NCBI GenBank assembly: GCA_003118195.1
Contig: BEXV01000574.1
Span: 174,944-193,196 of the forward strand
DNA: 18,253 nt
Source: Hemicentrotus pulcherrimus
Lineage: Eukaryota > Echinodermata > Echinoidea > Camarodonta > Strongylocentrotidae
Reading direction: 5' to 3'
Part shown: positions 9,701 to 16,120 of the stretch, one piece after another
How positions within the stretch are numbered: position 1 is the stretch's first letter
Layout: every line of letters starts with the position of its first letter
Position numbers and translations under genes: made by a program
Notes under the pieces: generated by a model
What the model saw: the letters and a program-made list of their open reading frames with translations, nothing else
Told to the model about the DNA's origin: nothing
The model's database searches: none

Positions 9701-10270
9701 GGGGTGTAAATGAAATGAGTTTTTTCTCCCCATCATGTTAGATGTATAGGTGAAACATACTAGTTAATTAAGAGATGTAAGGTTATTGATGCTTCTTTTG
9801 ATTTCGGAATGAACCTCAAACCCAAATCTTTGTCTTAAAGCTTATCAACACTAGTGTGGCTAGGAGGAGGGATGATAGGTGGCTATCTCATCAACTCAGC
9901 TCTCAAATAACATAAGAAATAGAGGATCATGGGGGACCAACAGGAACCGATTATGGAAGTTTTCTATATAGAGGGAGCAAGTAGCTACAAGTAGGACAGT
10001 GGGACTTTAAGCAATTTATCTGCCTTCCTGATAATGACTTCTTTCTTTAGTAATCTGTGCTGTACATGCAATGATTTAGCTTGCGATGTAATGTTATCTT
10101 CCACAGCTACATATCCATGCTAAGTTTCTGAACAAGTATTGTTATGTATGCAGGTATGATATAATATACGTCATTCTAATTTTCTTCTGTAGGCGGAGGT
10201 GATCAGAGCGTACGACACAACCAAGAGACCAACGGGTGCTGTGGTCGTTCATGAAGAACCCTCTAAGTAG
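591..10270 (+). CDS. ATP8A1/ATP8A2: P4-ATPase phospholipid flippase, C-terminal part (eight exons, 5' end outside window)
   Basis: Spliced CDS: 591-731, 1137-1193, 1614-1721, 2561-2649, 3483-3584, 8235-8326, 9463-9506 and 10193-10270, giving 236 residues and a TAG stop. Members of this class are ATP-driven flippases that, with a CDC50 subunit, move phosphatidylserine and to a lesser degree phosphatidylethanolamine to the cytosolic leaflet of Golgi, endosomal and plasma membranes. The window part covers helices M7 (about residues 2-24), M8 (44-62), M9 (68-92) and M10 (104-127), then the cytosolic regulatory tail. Diagnostic matches to remembered ATP8A proteins are GNGKAGDYL in the M7-M8 loop, LKAGLE, WVVFLGVYS, FKTLAEEVQE, GFAFSQ and EVIRAYDTTK. 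Every junction is GT-AG and keeps frame. The catalytic domains must lie upstream. The ATP8A1/ATP8A2 split is a vertebrate duplication, so a single invertebrate ATP8A gene is the expected identity. The final residues after DTTK differ from vertebrates. Confidence 0.95.
732..1136 (+). other. ATP8A intron between exons a and b
   Basis: A 405-base GT-AG intron, AT-rich, with a strong pyrimidine tract (TTTCTTTTCTTCTCTCTTACAG) at its 3' end. No repeat or coding signal seen inside. Confidence 0.85.
1137..1193 (+). CDS. ATP8A1/ATP8A2: ATP8A exon b: M8
   Basis: A 57-base exon of 19 codons, phase 0 at both ends, between acceptor CTTACAG and donor GTAAGT. The peptide CVLVVVTLKAGLEMDTWTW carries the family pattern VxLKAGLExxxWTW of M8. 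It is too short to stand out as an open frame and was found by homology and splice sites. Confidence 0.92.
1194..1613 (+). other. ATP8A intron between exons b and c
   Basis: A 420-base GT-AG intron. Around 1506-1547 it holds a purine-rich stretch (GGTAGGGGAGAGGAGGG) that recurs in diverged form at 2269-2310. The 3' end has four TTTG units before the acceptor. Confidence 0.8.
1506..1547 (+). repeat. dispersed direct repeat, copy 1
   Basis: GCTCATTTGAAAATGGTAGG followed by GGAGAGGAGGG. A similar stretch (GCTCATTTTATGATGGTAGG followed by GTAGAGGAGGG) lies at 2269-2310 in the next intron, and both are followed some 30-50 bases later by ATCAAAGAC. The two copies bracket exon c. The family is not recognised. 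Confidence 0.55.
1614..1721 (+). CDS. ATP8A1/ATP8A2: ATP8A exon c: M9
   Basis: A 108-base exon of 36 codons, phase 0 at both ends, after a T-rich tract and CAG acceptor and before GTAAGT. It encodes PVHVSLWFGLIAWVVFLGVY, which is M9, and then a short loop with the family-typical ASDM and a final E. The open frame begun by ATG 1584 includes intron sequence upstream and downstream, so its ends are not those of the exon. Confidence 0.92.
1750..2063. mobile_element. MITE-like element with about 65-base terminal inverted repeats
   Basis: The left end GGGGGGTGTTTCACAAAGAT continues CCTAAAGTTGAACTT...CTCTAAGTTGGACTTAA. The right end, read on the other strand, is GGGGATGTTTCACAAAGATC then CTAATTTGAACTT...CTCTAAGTTGGACTTAA. 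The arms match over roughly 65 bases with a few differences and enclose an AT-rich centre. Length is about 314 bases with no coding frame, as expected of a non-autonomous DNA transposon. It starts only 28 bases downstream of exon c. Target-site duplication is not clear. Confidence 0.8.
2269..2310 (+). repeat. dispersed direct repeat, copy 2
   Basis: Diverged second copy of the purine-rich repeat at 1506-1547, in the same orientation and ending GGAGGGAGGG. It lies just 5' of the telomere-like G-rich tract. Confidence 0.5.
2352..2377 (+). repeat. telomere-like G-rich tract, possible G-quadruplex
   Basis: Four GGG runs at 2352, 2358, 2364 and 2375 with loops of 3, 3 and 8 bases, including GGGTTTGGGTTAGGGTTA. 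TTAGGG is the animal telomere unit, but this is too short and impure to be a telomere remnant with any certainty. Confidence 0.5.
2561..2649 (+). CDS. ATP8A1/ATP8A2: ATP8A exon d: M10
   Basis: An 89-base exon, phase 0 in and phase 2 out, acceptor TTCCAG and donor GTAAGT. It encodes AQMVFSSTIFWMLLLLIPIA and then ALVRDIAWK, matching M10 of the family (pattern MLFSSxxFWMxLLxIP). The split last codon GC is completed by T of the next exon to give Ala. The two longer open frames over this stretch (2538-2759 and 2548-2739) are out of frame with the gene. Confidence 0.92.
2650..3482 (+). other. ATP8A intron between exons d and e
   Basis: An 833-base GT-AG intron containing a short inverted-repeat element (2706-2855). 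The rest is AT-rich with no further signal seen. Open frames on the minus strand at 2915-3221 show no recognisable domain. Confidence 0.8.
2706..2855 (+). mobile_element. short MITE-like element, copy 1
   Basis: Begins CTGGGACCAGTTTCACAAAG and ends GTAAAACACCCCC. The two halves are imperfect inverted repeats around shared ATGACAAATAAC and GTCATTTGTCAC motifs. The same sequence appears in reverse orientation at 5692-5837, with similarity along its whole length (shared internal GAAGCAAGGATTT and AGTAGCTTAT). About 150 bases, non-coding. Confidence 0.8.
3483..3584 (+). CDS. ATP8A1/ATP8A2: ATP8A exon e: membrane-exit segment and start of the cytosolic tail
   Basis: A 102-base exon with phase 2 at both ends, acceptor AACAG and donor GTAGGT. 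It encodes VRRTMFKTLAEEVQEAEVKL and continues to DPTSIIQKSVKK. FKTLxEEVQExE is highly conserved in ATP8A just after M10. The acceptor has a weak, interrupted pyrimidine tract, but it is the one that keeps frame and preserves the conserved KxVRRT junction. Inverted copies of one repeat lie in the two flanking introns (2706-2855 and 5692-5837). Confidence 0.9.
5692..5837 (-). mobile_element. short MITE-like element, copy 2 (inverted relative to copy 1)
   Basis: Read on the minus strand it begins GGGACCTGTTTCACAAAGCC, then runs through GAAGCAAGGATTTTAGTAGC and ends near TGAAATGGGGTCC. It aligns over its whole length with 2706-2855 in the opposite orientation. With copy 1 it brackets exon e in the primary transcript. 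Confidence 0.8.
5907..5948 (+). CDS. candidate optional (cassette) exon in the ATP8A tail
   Basis: Inside the 4.65 kb intron, a T-rich tract (TTGTTCTCTTTTTGAAG) is followed by 42 bases and a good donor GTAAGA at 5949. The segment has phase 2 in and phase 2 out, exactly as needed between exons e and f, and would add 14 residues, VHYIGSRALKAKNG, after KKS. A second AG at 5923-5924 would give a 24-base microexon (5925-5948) in the same phase. No homologous insert is known to me, so the case rests on splice signals, matching phase and the absence of a stop. A chance match is possible. Confidence 0.35.
6131..6230 (-). repeat. SINE-like dispersed repeat fragment with ATA/TAT tail
   Basis: An (ATA)n run at 6131-6152 is joined to GTGGGTTCTTGTATAGCGC and then to a moderately GC-richer stretch. 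On the minus strand this reads as a body ending in a TAT-type tail. A related arrangement (TATAGCGC next to AT-rich triplets) recurs at 8967-9240. The right limit is approximate. Confidence 0.5.
7700..7758. repeat. small inverted repeat, CCAGAAGGG family
   Basis: CCAGAAGGG at 7700-7708 faces CTCTTCTGG at 7749-7757 with one mismatch in the arms. Similar hairpins occur at 10870-10924 and 13111-13165. Non-coding, probably a tiny dispersed element. Confidence 0.45.
8235..8326 (+). CDS. ATP8A1/ATP8A2: ATP8A exon f: variable linker of the C-terminal tail
   Basis: A 92-base exon, phase 2 in and phase 1 out, acceptor TATTGCAG, donor GTAAGT. It encodes FSETSRLLTRLFKRSPSSAR followed by HLAEEEGTPR. It aligns with the vertebrate LTERAQLLKNVFKK segment (shared pattern xERxxLLxxxFK), then diverges. 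The basic stretch RLFKRSPSSAR followed by an acidic EEE patch fits a flexible regulatory linker. The upstream part of the open frame from ATG 8119 is intron. Confidence 0.85.
8327..9462 (+). other. ATP8A intron between exons f and g
   Basis: A 1136-base GT-AG intron, AT-rich except for a dispersed repeat at 8967-9240. It ends in the pyrimidine-rich acceptor TGTTGTTTTCCCTTTAG. No coding signal seen. Confidence 0.85.
8967..9240 (-). repeat. dispersed SINE-like repeat with TATAGCGC motif
   Basis: AT-rich triplet-like sequence (8967-9003) leads into TTTTTATATAGCGCTTAATA, then TCTCTAAGCGCTTTACAAAT and a GC-richer body with ACACACTGTGTGCACAATCT and CTCCCTGGGGAGC. This composition differs sharply from the surrounding intron. 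The motif set resembles a high-copy repeat family of sea urchins and related animals (from memory, not searched). The minus-strand open frame 9005-9304 lies in it and is not taken as a gene. Limits approximate. Confidence 0.6.
9463..9506 (+). CDS. ATP8A1/ATP8A2: ATP8A exon g: GFAFS autoinhibitory motif
   Basis: A 44-base exon, phase 1 in and phase 0 out, acceptor TTCCCTTTAG, donor GTAAGA. It completes a His codon and encodes GFAFSQEEHGVITQ. The (G/A)(Y/F)AFS motif in the tail of Drs2 and ATP8A flippases is known to occupy the nucleotide site region and hold the enzyme in an autoinhibited state. Its conservation supports regulation of this enzyme by its own C terminus. Confidence 0.92.
9507..10192 (+). 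other. last ATP8A intron
   Basis: A 686-base GT-AG intron between the GFAFS exon and the terminal exon. It ends in TTTTCTTCTGTAG. No repeat or coding signal recognised. Confidence 0.85.
10193..10270 (+). CDS. ATP8A1/ATP8A2: ATP8A terminal exon with stop codon
   Basis: Phase 0 exon after acceptor TTCTTCTGTAG. It encodes AEVIRAYDTTKRPTGAVVVH then EEPSK and TAG (10268-10270). EVIRAYDTTK is the near-invariant end of ATP8A proteins. Vertebrate proteins finish a few residues later with RPDEW, while this one carries a distinct 14-residue end, RPTGAVVVHEEPSK. This exon fixes the end of the gene's coding part. Confidence 0.93.
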   Translation, partial: AEVIRAYDTTKRPTGAVVVHEEPSK

Positions 10271-10549
10271 GCCGACAATCGTTCAACTAGCAGTCAAGGA
10301 ATATATGTCTTGTTAAACCTCATATCCTGTCTAGCCTAGAAGCTCAATGATATGTATATATATATATATTATATTCCCTTCCCCTTGTGCACACATTGTT
10401 ATTCTTTGTGAACCAGGGCGGTGTTTCATAAAGCTGTTCGTAAAGTTAAGCATGACATTACGAACGATTTGAATATGAAGTGCCAGATAGGATTCCACAA
10501 GTTTTTTCTGATGTTTTAACAAAGTGTGACTATATTTCCAATAACCTCA

Positions 10550-10555
10550 ATTAAA
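10550..10555 (+). terminator. possible polyadenylation hexamer ATTAAA
   Basis: The first common-variant hexamer after the stop, 280 bases downstream. It falls inside the inverted-repeat element, which lowers its likelihood. Hexamers are frequent by chance in this AT-rich DNA. Confidence 0.2.
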
Positions 10556-10697
10556 TTATGGCAAAAAAATATACTTTGCATTAAAAATGTTTGTTATGAT
10601 AAGAATGTTAATCTACATCTGCACAGTTCAACTTTAGTTGATGCAATTAAAAATGATTGACCATCCCATTTAAAGCCGTCGTCCGTCTGGCTGCTTA

Positions 10698-10740
10698 CTT
10701 ACAAGCATTTATGCTTTCTTAGCAGTCAGGTAAAATAACC
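10698..10740 (+). repeat. 43-base repeat, copy 1 (inverted match at 17719-17761)
   Basis: Starts CTTACAAGCATTTATGCTTT and ends TCAGGTAAAATAACC. The reverse complement of 17719-17761 matches at 42 of 43 bases. It contains the near-palindrome AAGCATTTATGCTT. It lies in the centre of the inverted-repeat element, possibly as its core or as an insertion. Confidence 0.85.
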
Positions 10741-10869
10741 ATCACATCATCACATCCCATTTGGCTTTTCATATATCAGTCATTCGTAAAGTCATGCGTA
10801 ACTTTATGAGCAGCTTTATGAAACACCCCACAGAACCCATCACTTCCTTGCCTTTGTACATCATTTGTT

Positions 10870-10924
10870 GAGACTCAGAATGGTATTCACATTACCGGTA
10901 TTGATCAATGCCCTTCTGGTTCTC
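10870..10924. repeat. small inverted repeat, CCAGAAGGG family
   Basis: GAGACTCAGAATGG at the left faces CCCTTCTGGTTCTC at the right, with 11 of 14 positions able to pair, around ACCGGTATTGATCAATG. Related to 7700-7758 and 13111-13165. Confidence 0.4.
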
Positions 10925-10967
10925 AGCAGATAATATGTTGAGACCCAGTGATGTAATTGGGTCCAGA

Positions 10968-11003
10968 GGTCCTAGGACCAGGACCAAGACCTGGACCAAG
11001 AGA
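10968..11003. repeat. palindrome and short GGACC tandem repeats
   Basis: GGTCCTAGGACC is a perfect 12-base palindrome (10968-10979), followed by imperfect copies of GGACCAAGACCT. Low complexity with no known function. Confidence 0.5.
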
Positions 11004-11524
11004 AAACTATTTGTTACCTTCATTTAGGATTAGGATGTATGTATGAGACCTAGACATGGAACCTCCATCCCTCAAGATCAGACTGTTCTCCCTACCAACT
11101 GATAACAGGGTTGAATCTCTTATACCACACCCCCAAATGCTATACTGCCTTCATACATGGGTATGTATGCCTATGGAACTATCAAACAGGGTCATTCTTC
11201 TTGTTCGCAAGCATCCAGTATAAAGGTCATCAAAGCTACACATTCTACATGTCTGTGTACACGTGTGGCAGTGTTGATATCAATAGATGAAACCATTATA
11301 AAACAAGTCCAACAGTAAGTTGAGATACCATTTAGTGTTGAAAGTTTAACTGATGTACCTATGAGCGTTTTATATTGTAAGTAGTGCTTGGGCTCTCAGC
11401 TTAACTCTGTTTACTATTGTGATCAGTCTACTTGATATATTAATATTACAGTGTACATTATTATGAATCTCTCAGAGAGTCATCATTTTGAGTATTTGGA
11501 TAGGAAATGTGATACTCAAAGGAA

Positions 11525-11530
11525 AATAAA
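11525..11530 (+). terminator. possible polyadenylation signal AATAAA
   Basis: The first canonical AATAAA on the plus strand after the stop that I found, about 1.25 kb downstream. No strong GT-rich downstream element is evident, so it is one candidate among several. Confidence 0.25.
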
Positions 11531-13080
11531 ATAATTTAGATTCTATTGACAACAACATATGCTATTTTGATGAAATAAGAGCAGATTTCAAGCGGTATTA
11601 TTTCAATGACGAATAGTTTAGGGTAAGATGATGCAAATTTTGATTAGAAATACCTATTTTATGAAGGAGAGTATAATTGAGAATAATAGTCCCCAACTAG
11701 GAGAAGGGAATATATTGTCTTCTGTACCATAATCCAACCAGCATTGTTTATAGGGTTATAGTAAGAAGCATTAGCATAGAGCTGGCAATAGTAGATCATC
11801 ATCGTGGACATATTGCCTTGCTAGATGTACAATATTCATGCAAGAAGTTGTGAACAATGATAGGAAATGCTTCTGTCTATTAAAGATATGACGAAGCTGA
11901 ATGGGGTATATTTTATGGAACATTGCTTACTAGTCTTTTAGCAGTAACACAGATGTCATATTCAAATAGATCCCCAATATACAAACTGTAGAAGTTAATG
12001 AGGTATATTTTGTTGGCAACATGTATAGCTTACTAGCTATTTGTAAGGTACAAATCAACAATTGACAGTGGCTGAGGTTCATGAATATTCATAAGTGTCT
12101 TTGCTTGCCTGATTGATGTAGCATTCTTATGAAGATATATATGTATATATAGGTGTGTTAGTGAATCTCTTGCAATGAGACAATTCACATTTCTCCTGAA
12201 TTTGCCAAAAAACTGGCTTATTTCGTTGTGGAAGTATCCTGAATGATGAATATAGTGGTGGCATGTATTGATATTACTGTGCTTCAGAGCTTAAAATAAC
12301 ATGCCCTGATTGTTGGGAGCTAGAAGTCTCAAAAAATGTTGTATCTAAATGTATGTTTGTTTTACAATGATATTATGAATGGATATAACTTATGCTTGAA
12401 GATTAAGTGATTTATTATTAAGGCTTATCTTCAATCAGCCCTTTGATAGCTTACAGCTATTCAGATTTTATTTGCTTACCACAAAATCAAGCTACGTAAT
12501 AGGAAATATATTTCTTTATGAAACGATTCGGCTGATCATCCACATAGTTAGACAAATCTATAGTTGAATATTTGTATTTATTTATAAAGCATTATTATAC
12601 TTGCCTAAGTGTGGACCAGTATTGTGTGCAATGTTTACTTTGTGGTGTTTGTAGAGGGAATATAGATTTGATTATGGTTTGCACTTTAATTTACAATTGC
12701 GTAATACTTACACATTAATTCTGGCCAAATTGATCAAACACTTGCAATATGTGTATCTGTCCATTTTCTGCATTACTTCCATTTTTTTGGGGGGGGGGGT
12801 TGGGTTTCTTTAATTACTTGTGATGTGCGCAATGTTCTGTTTGGTGGCCTTTTTTTTCTTCTTCTTAAACATGTTACTTTGCCTACCAGCATTTCACTAT
12901 ACCGCGTTAGTAAAATCGATAGAGATGAATTTCAAAAGAGGCCTTTACCTAATGCATTTATTTGCATCAGACATGTTTTGTGAATATACTCTATTGATTA
13001 TGAGGGGATTTAATATTGACACTTTAGTTTAATATTGCTTTATGTAGGGTATATCATTTATAAAGTTGTGACCAAAATAT
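11531..13080. other. AT-rich region without recognised gene
   Basis: Either distal 3' UTR or intergenic DNA. It includes an ATTAAA hexamer at 11879 and a T7-G11 run at 12782-12799. The open frame 12820-13032 starts in T-rich low-complexity DNA and shows no domain. Nothing else recognised. Confidence 0.5.
12782..12799 (+). repeat. homopolymer pair T7-G11
   Basis: Seven T followed by eleven G, then TTGGG. A mononucleotide G tract of this length in DNA this AT-rich is unusual and can also be a site of sequencing length error. Confidence 0.8.
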
Positions 13081-13110
13081 TGGCTGGAGCAACATATATC
13101 CACTGTCCAG

Positions 13111-13165
13111 AGCCAGAAGGGCGTTGAATTTGCGATGAAGTCTATGAGTTAATACCCTTCTGGCT
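13111..13165. repeat. small perfect-stem inverted repeat, CCAGAAGGG family
   Basis: AGCCAGAAGGG (13111-13121) and CCCTTCTGGCT (13155-13165) are exact reverse complements around a 33-base loop. This is the cleanest of three related hairpins in the window (also 7700 and 10870), so a small dispersed element is more likely than a functional RNA. Confidence 0.6.
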
Positions 13166-13749
13166 ACAAACAGACCATCTCATCCTTTGAATACCGGTAA
13201 GTGACTCCCAGTATAGGGATTCACTAAAAAACTCTGGTTGTGTCAAATTATTTAAAGGGTTCACAACATTATTTCTGTTATGCTAGAATTCCAAACTATA
13301 TGATTATGAAAAGATGTAAAATGCCATCAAGAAGATAATACTGTTTATCAGGTTCTGCAAGTTATAGAATGGGTTTAATTTTCAATTAGATTTTATTGTG
13401 GGATTTTCCTTTTTGTGTGTGTGCGGTTAAGAGAGGCTTAAACCTGCAACCCTTTTGTAGCTGTGTATTTTAAGCTTTTATATGTTATTTGATGATCATA
13501 TAGTGATTGTATGAAATATATATTTTCTCCTACTTATGAAAGCACAAATATTAGCATGTTTTTTAAGAGAATAATTTCATAGATTAATATTAAATATGTA
13601 TTCTTGCCTGCTAATTCACCAAAAATCAAAGAATTGCATCGAACATTGAACAGCAAGATGTTCAATATTGAGTTACTGTGACTGAGCAGAAGCCTAGCAC
13701 ATCCACACGATCACTGTAGTTTTTCTTCCTCAATCTCTGTTTCATACCT
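13166..13749. other. AT-rich region without recognised gene
   Basis: No coding frame, RNA gene or clear repeat was recognised between the hairpin and the next inverted-repeat remnant. Confidence 0.5.
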
Positions 13750-13811
13750 GGGGGGTGTTTCATCAACTAGAATTGATTTCGATTTTTAGATTGATTTTAG
13801 AAACACCCCTT
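13750..13811. mobile_element. tiny inverted-repeat remnant with GGTGTTTC ends
   Basis: Begins GGGGGGTGTTTCATCAACTA and ends GATTTTAGAAACACCCCTT. The ends are inverted repeats of the same type as the elements at 1750-2063 and 10417-10830, but the whole is only about 62 bases. It also holds the inner pair TAGAATTGATTTC and GATTGATTTTA. Probably a deletion derivative or a separate micro-element. Confidence 0.6.
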
Positions 13812-13902
13812 GTTACTTTGTACATTTAAGTTTGATTTCCAGTGTTTATATCATTATGTTAAATGTTCATATCTATGCATATGTTATGCTTTGGGGGCAT
13901 AT

Positions 13903-13985
13903 GGCTGCCCACAAGACTGGCAGCCCATGAGACCGACCAACAGCCCACATGACTAATATCTTGTGAGGCCCACAAGTCATAAGGT
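13903..13985 (+). repeat. degenerate GCCCACAAGAC minisatellite
   Basis: Several imperfect copies of a unit like CAGCCCACAAGACT occur: TGCCCACAAGACTG, CAGCCCATGAGACC, CAGCCCACATGACT and GGCCCACAAGTCAT. Spacing is about 15-30 bases. GC content is higher than in the flanks. Confidence 0.55.
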
Positions 13986-14811
13986 TTCAGAAAACCCTCT
14001 ATGATCAAAGAGTTTGCAATACATTTCAACATCCATTTAAAACAGAACTTGGTGTTGGAGATGTGATGTTATAATTTCATGACCAATTCTAGTTGCCACT
14101 AACTATCAAATTTTGTTTATTCTAATATTACTGTGCGCTAATACAAGTTAAAATTTTGTAGTGTATTATACATAACTTTGTGTTCACTTCCCGTGATGTA
14201 CCTACGAAGATGACAGAGAGATGATAATTATTCAGGACTCCCTTGTGAAACAGGCAATGTTGGATGAAAGGGAGTAATACATGTGTTTAAAAGAAGACAT
14301 GACGATATGAATACCTAGTGGGAAGTATATTAATGTCTTTTATATGCAACATATTATTTTTGAATGGGGCTGATCATATTATAATGTTCTTCGTCATTAT
14401 AAATGCACATTGTGGAAGACAGAGTTTAGTAGGTCTATTATGCAATTTTTGGATAAAACATTACAAAAAGTTTAAAAAACACAACTACAAATAGATTTTT
14501 TTTCTTCAAACAGGCTCCCACACAATTGCCTGTTAAGACCTCTATCTCAGCTTCAGTTATATCAAGAACATCCGACCAGACATTCAAATTATTTATAAGA
14601 TATGGTAGATATTAATCAGATGTGTCAGAATATTTTTAGAGTGATTTCATACAACGATTCTTTGAGTAATTTAAATTTAAGTTATTTATATGAATTCAGT
14701 CATACGTATTTATATATATCTATGTATATCTATATACAGTGTACTAGCAGTTATTTAGCTTGTTTCTAATTTTATATTTTGCATATTTTGTTTGTACATT
14801 TATACTATTGA
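13986..14811. other. AT-rich region without recognised gene
   Basis: No coding or structural signal recognised. A short TA-rich run lies near 14705-14740. Confidence 0.5.
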
Positions 14812-14940
14812 ACATGCTCTATTAAAGCTCAAAGATTTGTTGAGGAAATCTTCAGAGGTATACAAGATGAAAAAGGATATCATGAAGAAAATTCAATTTT
14901 TAAATCAATTTTTATTTAATGTAATGTTGAGTCTCTCAAA

Positions 14941-15060
14941 ATGCAAACAATAGATGGCACTAAAACTGAAGAAAAAAAGACGTTATATGTATCTAATGTG
15001 CTTGAGGAAAATGATGACAGCTTAATTGTTAATCCTATAGAAGAAAATTATCAGTGTTAA
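14941..15060 (+). CDS. small open frame, 39 residues, unknown
   Basis: ATG to TAA encodes an acidic, Lys/Glu/Asn-rich peptide starting MQTIDGTKTEEKKTLYVSNV and ending NPIEENYQC. The same frame upstream (14812-14916) is also open and protein-like (KAQRFVEEIFRGIQDEKGYH), closed by a single TAA at 14917-14919. This could be a decayed coding fragment, a transposon remnant, or chance. I recognise no family, and no splice or promoter context confirms it. Confidence 0.2.
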   Translation: MQTIDGTKTEEKKTLYVSNVLEENDDSLIVNPIEENYQC

Positions 15061-15480
15061 ATGAAAGTCTAGGATCTTGACTTATACACCTGTATCATAT
15101 TTTTGGTGATTCAAACCACTTTTGACACTAAAAGGCTTAAAGTTATTTAGCTGGATTTAGCTGGCTTATATTTGAAATCTAAGTTAATGAGTTGTTAGTG
15201 CAATACATTTGTTGGTTTGCATTTATGATCTGATACCCATCATGTATTTTTTTAATGATTACATGATTACACATTCCTGATATCTTTGAAGCATTACACC
15301 ATATTCTTAATCAGAGTTGGAACCTGAAAAGTTTTTTTTTTTATTGCTTCTAAATTAATTGCAAGTTTACAAAGAACACAATCGCAACTATTCACAAAAA
15401 ATCTACTCTAGGGCGATTTCAATACCCTATTATCCCATAGAAATCATGTTTGCATTAGATATTATATACCTCACTTGAGA
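15061..15480. other. AT-rich region without recognised gene
   Basis: Nothing recognised except a T10-class homopolymer near 15333. It precedes the promoter-like block. Confidence 0.5.
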
Positions 15481-15489
15481 AATCCAGCC

Positions 15490-15880
15490 ATCTGATTGGT
15501 CGAAATTGGAGTCGTGATTTTAGCCATTCCCATAAAGAAAAACTAAAAATGCCAAAACGGTTCAATAGTCCAAGAGTAAAATACCTCAAAATTCTGGTTA
15601 CCGGAAAGATAATAACATTTTGCTGCGATACCCATCGGTTTACGTGTAATAATGTTCTTTAGCGAGCGCGGACACCATACTGTGCTTTTTGTCTGCGATT
15701 CCCAACTCGGTGATCGAAAATGTCAGTAATTTTTCCGGCATAGATAAACAAGACAGTTTCTCAGATTTTCCGTGATGTTTTAACCAATCTTTACTCAAAA
15801 AAGGGATAAGGTAAGACTTCTTGGTAGATTTTTGTGTTAATATCGGTATATAAAAGGGATATCGACTGCTTTGATATTCG
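15490..15880 (+). promoter_or_regulatory. candidate TATA/CCAAT promoter block
   Basis: A TATATAAAAG box at 15847-15856, a CCAAT box at 15784-15788 about 60 bases upstream, and two inverted CCAAT boxes (ATTGG) near 15495 and 15506. A CpG-richer patch with AGCGAGCGCGGAC lies at 15661-15673, and a good donor-like AGGTAAGA at about 15809-15816. Spacing of CCAAT to TATA fits a RNA polymerase II core promoter. No coding exon is visible in the remaining 2.4 kb, so it could serve a gene beyond the window, belong to a transposable element, or be chance. Confidence 0.3.
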
Positions 15881-16120
15881 AGGACTGGCTGTTTCTATAC
15901 TTTCTCTCGGGAAATTTGCATCTGCTGTGAATTTCCCTTGACCGTATAAAAACATCTCTTTAATACCTTGTTGTACTGTTCGTACATTTTAATAGGTGAT
16001 GCACAAGGCTATGGAAATTGCCTAAGGATTTTTTTTTGTCGGAAGCAGTTGCAATCGTGTTGAAGTTATTATATAAAATCATATTCCATGGATTCATTAC
16101 TTTTTTGTAAGTAATGTAGA

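Larger units (their letters stand above)
10417..10830. mobile_element. MITE-like element with about 75-base terminal inverted repeats, in the 3' UTR region
   Basis: The left arm is GGTGTTTCATAAAGCTGTTC then GTAAAGTTAAGCATGACATTACGAAC. The right arm on the other strand is GGTGTTTCATAAAGCTGCTC then ATAAAGTTACGCATGACTTTACGAAT. The match continues to about 75 bases. The interior holds a 43-base segment (10698-10740) that recurs inverted at 17719-17761. The ends resemble the element at 1750-2063 (GTGTTTCAYAAAG), suggesting one superfamily. If transcribed, the arms would form a long RNA hairpin. Confidence 0.8.
10271..11530 (+). other. ATP8A1/ATP8A2: ATP8A 3' UTR, minimum likely extent
   Basis: Sequence directly after the TAG stop. 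It includes a short TA run (about 10353-10369), an inverted-repeat element and one small hairpin. Possible polyadenylation hexamers are ATTAAA at 10550 and AATAAA at 11525, and there are further ones downstream (11879, 14821, 16121). The true cleavage site cannot be fixed from sequence alone, so this end is provisional. Confidence 0.4.

Noticed and set aside
12820..13032. 70-residue open frame downstream of ATP8A
   Set aside because: It begins in a T-rich run (FFFFF) next to a G homopolymer. No family recognised and no gene signals.
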